From Bolinopsis microptera (lineage: Eukaryota; Ctenophora; Tentaculata; Lobata; Bolinopsidae), in assembly GCF_026151205.1 (NCBI RefSeq), contig NC_087073.1:12555578-12619577 (forward strand): a stretch of 64,000 nucleotides of DNA, in the 5' to 3' direction. The notes beneath the pieces were generated by a model, which ran no database searches, had not been told where the DNA came from, and saw only the letters and a program-made list of their open reading frames with translations. Shown piece by piece: positions 21,221-64,000 of this stretch. Positions within the stretch are counted from its first letter, which is position 1, and each line of letters starts with the position of its first letter. A program made the position numbers and the translations under genes.

Positions 21221-23370
21221 TATGAAAATCAAATTATATGTGCTTTCGCGGGAGATATAGCGCGCGCCTTTGATAATTTTTTGATTCGTAAAAAATCGAA
21301 CTATTGGCTCACAAGCTCGTCATTTCTTACCTGGGGACCTCAGGCTATCATGTTCATAAACATATTAGAGATTCGGCGGAATGACAGGCTGAGCGCGGCC
21401 CAGTAAGTCATTTCACATTTGCACGCGGAGTCTCCCAAATAAAATATTTTTAGTTGATTTAATATATATTTGTAAAAAGTTGTATTTGCTACACGTTCCT
21501 TAATATATATCGTATATAAGGGTACGATGGGAGGCCTGCTTTTGTTTTAAAACCCTTTTGTTCTTCTAAGCGCAACGTGTGGCAAAGTTTTCCGCAGAAA
21601 TCTACAATTGTTCTGATTTTTGCAGAAATCAGCTTCGCATTGAATGCCCACAAAATGCTCATGTCCAAAATAAATAGCATGTGGCATGAACATTTTTTAT
21701 TTTATTATCACTTCCAGATACTTTAAATCTATTCATTACATTGTGCATTGGTCAAAGTACTTCTGAAAAGATAAATTTTGTAATTTTGATGTATCAAGCA
21801 GCTAATCTCCGTTACAGCCTTTATCGTATTAATTGTTTCTTGATTTTTTGAAGGGTTGTTTTTATATAGGGTCATTGTGACAATTATGTGTATATCGTTT
21901 GAATAATTTTATTAATTAATTGTTCCAAAACACTTATTTTCTAATACAAATATCAAGTTCTGCCCTGATTACCCAAGCAATGATTATCCTTCTCCTACCA
22001 TAAACTTTTATGTTTAATACGAAAATTTACATATATTATTGTTTCAGATAAAATGAAGTCAGTTTGGCGTAGTAGTGTGGATTTATGTCCAGTAATATGT
22101 ACACTGCAACAGTTCTTAATAAATTACTGTGTCATAAAAAAGGAACGATGTACACGTGATCTGAGATACCAATATCTCAATATCAAAAGGATAGTGTCTA
22201 GAAACATTCATAGTCCACGGTGGCAGGTATCAAGTTAAACGAAGTTACACTGACTGGCAATGTATATGATTGCCGTCTCCATCTCTCACCCCTGACCGCT
22301 ATCAGGGTGCTCCTGAGGATTGAGAATCTAATCCTGGTGCGCATGTAACACATAATAGCCGCACAGTCTTCTCCTCTCTTCTGGGATAGTTTTTCAGCAA
22401 CAGTTCTTAATTGAAAAGTTCTCCATGTTGTGACATGTTTTGAACTTGTTTCAGATTTGTTACTAGAATTTGTTACCCTGGCAAGGTTTACATTTTAGAA
22501 TAATTTTTCAATTCCGACAAATTCATTACTACTGCAGCTCCATTATCATTGTGTAAAATTCTTAGATAAACCTACTAACGTTCTACTACACTTGTAGATA
22601 GATAAAAGCTTCTCCATTTGTTAAGTAGACGAATTCAAGAAGTGTTGGGATCCGCTTGCCAGACTTTTTGATAGTGTAGTATAGTGTATTTCAGTATTAA
22701 AACAAAGTATATTATTAATACAATTTGAGTATGATGCACTTAATTGGTGTTAGCTAAATTATGCCACAAATGAGCATAAGTTCTAATTGCAAACTGTTAG
22801 TCACCTGATTAAGCAGATGTTTCTACTCACATGAAACCACACTGCCCAAAACGCTCGCCGTATTCCACAATACAATAACAGTAAACAGCATGGGGATCTC
22901 ACCTGACATGACTCGAATTCCATCCAATCACTGATCATACAATACTTTTAAGTTGAAAAATAACACAATAGACATACACACGTACCTGGTTGTTTTATTT
23001 AAGAACTGACCTGGAACCTTACGACTTACACTCCGTCGTGTGTGTAGCTCAATATTTACACCGATTAAATTATTTATTTACAACATAAACTGTAACAGAA
23101 CGGACGTAATTTTAGTCAATTATGAGTAATGGCACCATTACTGGGATGATGACGAGTGTGGATGATGACGAGTGTCATAATGCATATCTTCCCTAAGGCT
23201 TTCAGTATTTATCGACATTGGAATCGTTGTCAATACTGTAAGTTAAACATCCTGATCAATAAATAATTCAATGCCTAGCAGCAAAAGACATCAGCCTGCA
23301 TCTCCCGCCATTCCACGGATTTAGCCGTGTTTATGTTTGGATCTCCCTTCCTTACTCGAAATATCTCTTA

Positions 23371-23723
23371 TTAAGGGGGCCAGAGGGGTCTTCAAGAAAT
23401 TTCTCTCGAAATTAATTTTATATAGTTCTTTCTGATGGAAGGAAGTGATAGCGGCTTTTGGTTCCATGGAAAAATATTATGTAACAATGAGTTATCAACG
23501 GTCAAAGGTCAGCGCTTGTGTGTATTGTGTGATTGTATTGTGCAAGTTATTTTCTATTATGCGCCCTAAAACTTGAGTCTAAAAATCTATCTTCTCCTAC
23601 ACTTTCAGGTTATGTTCCAGGGATCATTTAGAAAAGATCAATCAAGCCGAATTTTGTGAATTTTTCCATTGGAAAATCGTTTTTTGACAGAATGGGTCTT
23701 CCGAAGACCCCCGGCCCCCTTAA
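23371..23723 (+). mobile_element. TTAA-flanked MITE (piggyBac-like)
   Basis: TTAAGGGGGCCAGAGGGGTC at 23371 is mirrored by the complement of the right end, TTAAGGGGGCCGGGGGTCTT, ending at 23723. TTAA flanks are the mark of piggyBac-type integration. The 353-bp element has no coding sequence. Confidence 0.65.
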
Positions 23724-24112
23724 GTTAGTATACTGTAAAGAAATCAAATGATATGACATGATCTTGTTAATATTTTCAAATATTATTTAACCATGATTTA
23801 GCTTTTATATTATCAAACTACCCATGATGTTAATCAATCGTATTGATGGTTTCAAATTTCTCGTGACGTCTTTTAGAGCACACCTTAATTTCTGCACTAA
23901 TCTCAAATGTACAAACTTTATAAATTTAAAAGATACTTCAATTAAGGAAGGGAGGACCAAACAGTAAACACAACTAAATTTGCCAGGTACTCTGTGGAAT
24001 AGCGGGAAATACCGGGAAATACTAGGCTGCTGCTAGTCAGTGCATAACAAATTTTTCAATATTTTTAACTCTCAGATTAAGGGTGATTGTATTTATATTT
24101 ATAGTAGAAGTA

Positions 24113-24184
24113 TTTTTGATTGAAATAAATTTTCGTGCACATACAGAATGAATGGTTAATAATTTAATATTATATATGTAGACC
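24113..24184 (+). repeat. 67-bp dispersed repeat, copy 2
   Basis: Same sequence as 14845-14911 with an extra TAT, in the same orientation, 9.3 kb away. Confidence 0.7.
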
Positions 24185-27100
24185 AAGGCCTGTGCACAGG
24201 ATGCTTCCTGAAAGAATCCAGTTCTTTTAGCGGGGCACCCTACCTAAAGCCAAATTGAGATATAATAATCATATTCCTAGAGAAATAATCAGAAATCGAA
24301 TACCAATCAAATAATATGATATATAGGAGTAGTAACCATATTTACTATGCAAAATGCCCCAACCACATAGTGTAAATTTATATAGAATTCAAATTCCATA
24401 TCATCATTAAACCTCAATAGTCAATATAATAGCCCAAGCAAAATTAAATAACTTCTTATATACCTTACTGTCATACTACAAATTAATTAAACAGTTGAAA
24501 TCTGTTAACCAGAGAATAAATTTCTAAACCTAATGCAAGTGAAATAATTTAGATGCAATAATGAATGCCTAATGTGAGTATCATCTGTCAATGTCCTTGT
24601 AAAAAAGTCTGTAAAAGAGATATGAGTAACTAATATAGAAGAAAAAACAGGAAGTTGTCGTCTGTTGAAAAATAAATGAAATATCTAGAATATAAATTAG
24701 AATATAAAATAACATTCAGTCAATGTGTCGTCAATAAACTGTACAATTATCAAATGTTAAAACTGGGTGATACAGTCACCAAAAATAAATACTAAGTATA
24801 ATAAGTAAATAAATTAAATGTGGTCTATAAAACTACCACTAGGTATAATAGGTCAATAAATTAAAAGTGGTTTATAAAACTACCACTGTGCGAACCCTTT
24901 CTCCAGTTAAAACATGTCAGTCATGTGTAAAATCAATCAAAATGGTAAGGTGGTAAAAAAGGGAAAATCCTTTCGATATATCAATTATATATGCCTCAGA
25001 TTTAAAAGAATTAGAAGGTACTTAGTTATCGTCGACTATGATTGCAGTGTAAAATTTGTCATATGAATTGTCGTTGTATGGAATGGAATTATTTTCAAGG
25101 TCATTTGCCCAGTAATGGTACGTAGAAAGTATCTAATTTTGCAATCTTCATAATATTACAATAACCCCCTAGTTTGCGAGACATTTTCAATGAGGTGTTC
25201 GTTTAGCATAATTGGAGACAATTACAAGACAAGTCAATTCAATGAGGTGTTTTGATTTGCTTAGCATCTGCCCCTTTAAAGTTACAATGTACATTGGAGA
25301 TAATTTTAAGACTAGCTAACTTTTTCTAACAAATGCCGCCCTTGCTAATCGAGGTACCACAAAGATTTGGTGGTGCTGTGATGTTATTATTGCCTCTTGC
25401 AGGACGAAAAGGAGGTATTGGACCATTTGGCTTTGCATATTGAAGTCTTAAGGATTGTGGCTTGGATTTTGAGGCATTTGAGACTTTTAACTTAGCAGAT
25501 GGTATGCAAAAACTGCTCATTCAAGGATTCTGTTGCCAAAATTGTGTTTTCAAATATGTTAGAAACGCTAAAATATTGCAATAGGTCATTCATTAAATGT
25601 GGAATGATCTGAAAAGATAACATGCAAGAAATTTAAAATTAAATGACAAAGTTACCAAATAATTTGTTTATCTCTTTAAAGCAAAATTGATAGGGTGATC
25701 ATGTGATAGTGCAGATCTAATCAACCCAATCAACTAGCCTGACCTTGTAATGAATAAACTTTTTATGCTTGATATCTTGGTCATCTGAGAGATAGAGCTG
25801 TTATTTTTTAGGACAAGTGTATTTTTAATGGACAAGTTTATTTTTTATATTCAAACACAATGCATTACAATTCAAATCAATAGGCCAGAAATAATTATTC
25901 CAATTATATGCACTCAGTGAATTATTATTTGATTGTTTCACACTTTTCACATTTCATAATTTTATTACTAGGTACGGTGGAGGTGATGTTATTGAGACTT
26001 TGGGCGGCCAAAAAACTCCTGTTCTGAAAGTTGTCCTTTGTACTTGTTTCACTGACCCACGCTTTTTAGCATTTATACATTTCGGCCCATTTTATATGTT
26101 TGTTCGAATTGCACAAGAGAGCTGCAAAAAAAACTACTGTGTTGTGTGGATATGTTGATATTAGGATTTACTTAGCAATTTTATGGGGATGGTGAGTAAA
26201 TCATTTAGACAAAAGTTTTGTTCTTTGCAAGTCCTAAGCTATTTAATGTTTGAGTCAATGGCTGTGCCATAGTGGAAGGTACTTGTCTGTTACTATCATG
26301 TTTTGCAGGGCCAGGGGTTGTTCATTCTCATATTTTAAAACAAAAAATGCCAGCTGAAATTAGAACTAAGTGACAAGTGTTGTACCTAATTAATTAAACC
26401 TTAACTTCAAAATACAATAATTATCATCTTAAAAAATGAGCCCCTGATCAATAGATAAAGCTCCAGTCATTTCACCTCCTGAATCTTTGGACTCTGAATC
26501 GTTGTTGTTTCTTTTGACCCTAGAGAGCTAGAGGTCCAAAACAATTATCAACTCTCTACTTTAATTTTCAGATTGACGTACGTGACTAGAAACTAGAAAC
26601 TCTCTTCACTCGACTAAATTTTCCCAACAACCTTTTGGACTTGACAATATTTCTGTGTATGCAATCGCAGCTGTAAAACCTTCAAAACAAAGGTTTTGCT
26701 CCTTGCATCGAAATTGTAAGGAAAATCGTTCTGTCATTGTATCAGATGTTTTGCTAGTTTAGGGACAAGGACCTATAATTCAAATAAAATGACTCGGAAA
26801 TGTAGAACCCGAAAAATTGTACCACATATAATTGCTGTGCAGAATTATTATAAAATCAGCATAGTGAATTTTATCAATATAGGTGATGATAGCAGCAGTC
26901 AGTGGGTGTCAATAAAAGACAATATACTCCTGGTACATGCTCTTCTATTGTATTGTAATTTTAGGGAATTGGGCTGAAAAAAGTGAGGCAGTGTGAGAAT
27001 TGTCACCCTAACTTCTGACCAAATAAAGATGAGGCTAGTAAGATAGTCCCATTGATCAAATAGTCCATTGATCATTTTGTTCTTTAGATAAGATTATTCT

Positions 27101-27810
27101 TTTTGAGAGTTTTCTCAGAACTTAGTAGGTATCAGGGCCCCGTTGAAATATAGATAAAATTATCGCAGAAATTGATTGGCAGACAAATAATTTCCAACGC
27201 TCTACTTGGTGCAGTGCAATGTTCAATTACTAATACTCCACAGCGTACTGGACTGAATTGATGACCTCTGCTGTCAGCAGTTAGCGCTTCTGTCCTATGT
27301 TTTCGATTTGTTACAGTTCAACGTAATTTCTTGCTTCAAAACATCAGAAAATACTATTTATTTAATCTCCATATTTGGCCACCAGGAATATCTTAGAAAC
27401 ATTTACATTACATTTTGCAGTCTACATGTCCCCACATGATGAATTTATATTATATATTGTTTCCGGTCCTCCTTAAACCCTCCGTACACACGTACTCTTA
27501 GTAGGTTTATGTTATTATTCTATGGAATTTCAAAACGACGTTTCTTGTTAGCAACCGACAAGAATCTTAATTATGCTTATATTTCAGTCATCTATATTCT
27601 GCAGCTAACCTATTATACGAGCATATTTTTCTGATTATCATGAAATGATGATCGTAAAAAAAATACTTGTGTTCACATTAATTTATAGTAGGCTGATGGT
27701 GTGATGGTTATGGGATGAGTGGGAAAAAGCATGGAGATAAAAGAAAGTGAGTACAGAAAAGATAACAGAATTATTTTCTTTTTCTAATAAAGTTGGCTTA
27801 CATGTCTGTT

Positions 27811-27925
27811 ATTGGCAAGACAACATTTAAACGTTTACTAAATAGAGCTCGTTTAGTACTACCACACTGTTTACCATTGGTAAACTGTGCGGTAGTAATA
27901 AACGTTTAAATTATCTTGTCATTTG
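27811..27925 (+). repeat. Fold-back palindrome upstream of the CLOCK start exon
   Basis: TACTACCACACTGTTTACC and GGTAAACTGTGCGGTAGTA are near-perfect inverted arms around 27875. An outer pair, ATTTAAACGTTTA and TAAACGTTTAAAT, continues the symmetry. The structure looks like a small fold-back MITE. It ends about 285 bases before the exon holding the CLOCK start codon. Confidence 0.7.
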
Positions 27926-28224
27926 TCACCTGCTTCATTGTTGGTAGTACATGAATTAAAAAATTTACAGTAACATTGAAAACATTTCAGAATTGAAGCG
28001 ATCTCCGAAGATGACAAAGCCAAAGTTAAAAAGTTCGTTTTGCTCAGTAGCTTAAATTCACAACGTCACTAAATTTTTGTGTTTTAACTTAAACTGACAG
28101 CAATCCTGGGAATCCCGTCGCCGTATGCAATAATTGTTATGCTTCATTAACTGTACATTATATGATAAATGACATTTTTAATTCAACATTCACCTTCTTT
28201 ATTTTCAGAGAGGGGGCCATACCC

Positions 28225-60368
<32,144 letters not shown>

Positions 60369-62344
60369 GCCCCGTGTGTCCGCAGCTCCGGACAATGCTT
60401 GTCAGATTTCTCGAATCGTCTTCAGCGGGTATAACAACGGGTCACGATACTGCTCGCGCGGGGGCAATCCGCACGGCGCGGCGCGACCATGTCGTGCTCA
60501 GGCGGGGCCGTGTTTTGCTACTCTAGAGAAAATATATCAGGTCCAAGGTTTCGCGTTTGCTCTGGTCTCCGGCGGTTATATTATCATTGAAGTATCAGTC
60601 AATTGTCAGGTCTCGCTGCAGGTCTCGAGCCTGCTCTCGACACTCATCATTGTATGTGGAATTTCCAGAGGGTTGAATTGTATCCCCCAATAGATTTGAG
60701 ATCTGCGGATGTGATCGTGTCGAAATATATCTGCGACGGTACTTTGAACACTTGATATATACTTATTGTTTACTAGGGTTTAATGATTACAGGAACTCCG
60801 TGCCTCCTCACATATGTTTATGTTTTATACAAAGGACCGCCTACAAACAACTAGGAAGAGTTTTTGCGATATGTTGTCGCGGAAATAAGCTCCAAACGCG
60901 TTGTGCCCTGTTTAATTTTGTAATTTAAAAGCGGAGCTATAATTATAGTAAATCACTAATCGCAGTTCATGAAGGGTTAAGTTATATAAAGATGAATTAG
61001 TCCTTGTGCTCCCGACTTAAGTTTAACATTAACAATTTAATCTGAAGTTTCTCGGCTGGACGATTTTCTTTAGATTTAAAATGATGATTCTTTTATTTTG
61101 GAGAAGTATTTTATTATCTGTAAAACGTATGATCGATGTGGGACCTAGTCGGGTTGATACTAGAGATGAGCATTAAAGCCACTAAAAGCATATTCTAACT
61201 CTGGAATACTGCTACCATAACGGCTAACTTAACCGCATCTAATCTCCACCATCAAACTTTCAAATTTGATTAAAATTAAGATCTCATTTAGACCTAATCG
61301 TAATACTCGTACCTTAAGAAATTTTATCGCACACTGCACTGCCGGTTCATCAAACAGAGGTTTTCATATTTGAATGCCTTTGATCTGCAATTATCCTCCA
61401 ATTAACTGCAACGCTCATTCCCCAGGTTCCACATTGTAGCTGTATCATTGTAGTGATTCATGTGTTTTTAACCTCCTTGTAAATACGACTATGTGTGCAT
61501 TACTATACTCTTTCACCCAAGTTAAGCACCCTACCGATGGTATGAGTCACTGTCATACATACGTGACTAATTGTTTAACTTAAAACTGACTGTACTTAGC
61601 CATATTGTATTTGCATTAAACAAAGATTTTTAGCATTTCTCATATAATTAAACATCCATGCCTCCGACGTCACATTTGGCTTGCTTTAGCTCCTTCAAAT
61701 TTAATTCCGATATTTTGAATTGTTAATCTTTCAGTTGTGTTTTCATGCGATAAAATGCAAAAACTAACGAAGGTGCGATATTTTATTGGCCAGGGGCAAA
61801 TTCGAAGTCCACTTTGACGATTTACCGTTTCTTAACGATTACCGATAAAGGCGTTTATGCAGCGACTTAGTGCATCGATTTTTAATGAGTCATATTTACT
61901 ATATTCGTGATTTCCAGCGTGGCATGGCAAAAGAATAATTTCGTCGCAAATTACCTACAATTCCATTATTAGGAAACCTCGACTAGTTGATGAATGCCAT
62001 GTCACGTTTGGATTTTTAAAAGTGTAGAAATTTTAATAGAAATTGGATTTATTAAATTATATAGTACGCCAAACAATCGTTTTATTTTGTCCTGTCTTAA
62101 TTTTTAGTTTGGTTTGACTCTATGAGCAAAGGATTCGTTAGTGATAGGTGAGGTTAGAAATTTTAGATCGGGATTTGTCAAAATAAGGAAATTGCAATGA
62201 CTATAAAACCTCCACTGACATACCGCGGAGCCAGAAGCGATGTCATTAGTCATATAAACATAACGTTTGCAGTTTGACAGCCTTCTTATCTAGTTGTGGG
62301 CCGAATAAAGCTGTGTAGTTATCACTATCAGTTATGAGTTAAGT
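60369..62344 (+). other. CLOCK 3' flank, probable 3' UTR
   Basis: AT-rich after the first 300 bases, with no further gene. Candidate polyadenylation signals are ATTAAA at 61172-61177 and AATAAA at 62304-62309; neither can be chosen from sequence alone. Confidence 0.45.
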
Positions 62345-63330
62345 TTGTTCCATTTATATATACATACATACATACATGGTAAGGGTTCCTCCTAGTCGTT
62401 GGAGTGGCCTGTATCACACACATCGCGTTGGCGGCGTAACATATGTCTCCACTGTACTCGGTTGGTAGCCAAAGCTTCTGTTGTGTTGTTGTCGATGTTT
62501 TCAACACCTGTAAACTTAGCAGCATCTTTGAGTACGCAGGTCTTCCAATTCTTCCGGGGTCTGCCCCTTGACCTCTTTCCATAATTTGGCTTCCAGTTCA
62601 ACAGAAACCTCGGTAGTCAAGGGTCTGGCATTCTAACTACATGTCCATACCAACGTATCCTCATATCCTGGCAGCACTGATGAAAGTCTCAACTGACTTG
62701 ATGCCAGCCCTCCTAAGAACTTCTTCGTTGGTCACATGAAAGAACCATTTAATCCTAAGGATCCTTCTCAAGGAGGTCTGATGGAAAACCTCGAAGCGTT
62801 TCATCTGCTTTTTGGTGGTGTTCCAGACTTCAGCTCCATACAACAAGATGGTGAGGACAGCAGCCCTATAGATCCTGATCTTGGTTGGAGTCTTTATAGT
62901 TCTGCTATTCCAAATGTTCCAGAGCTGATGAAAGGCGCCATTAGCCTTCTGAATACGGACATCCAGGTCTCTGTCGATTGTCCCATCCCCTCTGATAGTT
63001 GCACCCAGGTAGACAAAGTTGCTAACCTGCTCGACGGGTTCACCCTCAACCGATAGCTCAATACAATCATCCTTGATGAAAGGTCGCTGGGAGGCGCACT
63101 TGCTTACAGCCATGCATTGGGTCTTCTTTGCATTTATTCTGAGCCCAGCGTAGGAGCTGTAATGAACTAATAGATCAGTTGACTCCTGTAGGCCTTCCCC
63201 TAAGTTGTCCATAATAGCCATGTCATCAGCATAATCGGTGTCCAGAATGACCTTTTCCTCGACCGTCTTCATCTCCTTCTGCAGCACTGCGCCTTGACTG
63301 ATGGTCTTGTTGGTCTCAGCCAGAAATGCA
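62345..63330 (-). mobile_element. Non-LTR retrotransposon 3' fragment with frameshift
   Basis: On the minus strand, 63287-62661 encodes TDYADDMAIMDNLGEGLQES (the catalytic YADD of reverse transcriptase), LRINAKKTQCM, VSNFVYLGATIRGDGTIDRD and GAEVWNTTKKQMKRFEVFHQ. A second frame from about 62601 gives GKRSRGRPRKNWK and ends in HSND. A frameshift separates the two. A run of ATAC/ATGT repeats (62357-62376) sits at the 3' end. The upstream RT core and endonuclease are missing. Same family as the copies at 1-1960. Confidence 0.82.
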
Positions 63331-64000
63331 GAAAAGTTTAGGCAGAAATTTTTATTTAAATCTTTATAGAAATTAACCCTTGTTGCTTGTTAACTCAAAC
63401 CCCGTCTTCATCCCCTTAAACCCACGCTACTTCTTGGTACCCCCTCTATATTCTGACAGTACAAACAATCCACAACACTATGTCCTCCCCCCCCCAAGTC
63501 CGTTCTGATGCGACCATTCTTAATGAACAATTAATGTAAAAGCAATCGAATTAAACTCCATGACAGTTTATAATAATGTTCATTTAGATCTGTCATCATA
63601 GTTTTGTCCATCCACTAATGCTCCCCAGAAGATTTACAAACATCATGTAAGGCCCTTTAGGCATCTGAAAGAATCTGGATCGGCTGTAACTTTGGGACCC
63701 TGGGTTGTTCCCCCAGACTGAAAGTGCTTCCCTAGTTTGCCATAACAAATACCCTTTTGTACCTAAGCTTCAGAACAATTCGATTCTTAGCCCACAGTTT
63801 GTTGGGTGCTTTATATATAGATAGTGGATCCGCTTCGGGGTTATGGCGGGTTAGGGGGTTAGGGTTTTATTAAACCGTCTGTACGGTCAAAACCCATAGA
63901 AAACAATATCTCGTAAGTTTTTCTGAGGATAATTAGTAAATAGCCATTAGGGCGCACATTATGATCCGAGGTGAACACCGGCCCCGTAACCTTTTTAACC
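63331..64000. other. Window end, no gene recognised
   Basis: Upstream of the LINE fragment in its own orientation. No coding, RNA or repeat structure was recognised apart from two TTAGGG-like words near 63850, too few to be telomeric. Confidence 0.4.

Larger units (their letters stand above)
21230..27810. other. Intergenic stretch 5' of CLOCK
   Basis: AT-rich. Contains the TTAA MITE and the 67-bp repeat copy. Upstream CLOCK exons and promoter should lie here or further left, but none could be assigned. Short open frames (for example 25326-25520 minus) have no recognisable similarity. Confidence 0.5.

Noticed and set aside
25326-25520. 64-codon minus-strand frame
   Set aside because: No similarity recognised, no splice partners, length within chance.
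63840-63870. TTAGGG-like words suggesting telomere repeat
   Set aside because: Only two imperfect units, surrounded by ordinary sequence.

Overview
This is a eukaryotic, almost certainly metazoan, genomic window. Both recognisable protein-coding genes are split into short exons by GT-AG introns, non-coding DNA dominates, and there are long dinucleotide tracts, minisatellites, MITE-like elements and decayed non-LTR retrotransposons. The two host genes are animal-type but quite diverged from vertebrate and insect relatives, so an invertebrate is likely. The phylum cannot be fixed from the sequence alone.

Layout. (1) 1-2000 holds degraded 3' ends of a non-LTR retrotransposon. (2) 9471 down to 3897, minus strand: an ataxin-2 homologue, seen as nine exons that carry the Lsm domain, the LsmAD domain and a low-complexity tail; its first and last exons were not found. 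(3) 9.5-28.2 kb has no recognised host gene. It contains three closely spaced CACGTG sites, several inverted-repeat elements, a 5-kb composite repeat bounded by inverted repeats and hit by a CR1/L2-like LINE (16164-18903), a three-copy GC-rich hairpin repeat (20392-21220) and a TTAA-flanked MITE. (4) 28225-60368, plus strand: a CLOCK/NPAS2-type bHLH-PAS transcription factor in 11 coding exons. The start exon lies 20 kb upstream of the bHLH exon, and that first intron is full of CT, GA and GT tracts, minisatellites and E-boxes. (5) 60.4-64 kb is 3' flank with another LINE 3' end on the minus strand (62350-63330).

How the genes may relate. CLOCK is the positive arm of the animal circadian oscillator and acts on CACGTG E-boxes with BMAL/CYCLE. 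Ataxin-2 is a cytoplasmic RNA-binding protein that, in Drosophila, supports PERIOD translation in pacemaker neurons. Here the two are adjacent and divergently transcribed. CACGTG clusters lie between them and inside CLOCK, including a CACGTG-N6-CACGTG pair in a CLOCK intron. The linkage and the sites are visible in the sequence; a regulatory meaning is inference.

Limits: splice junctions were assigned by hand from reading-frame continuity, splice consensus and family similarity recalled without any search. Untranslated exons, promoters and polyadenylation sites are mostly undetermined.
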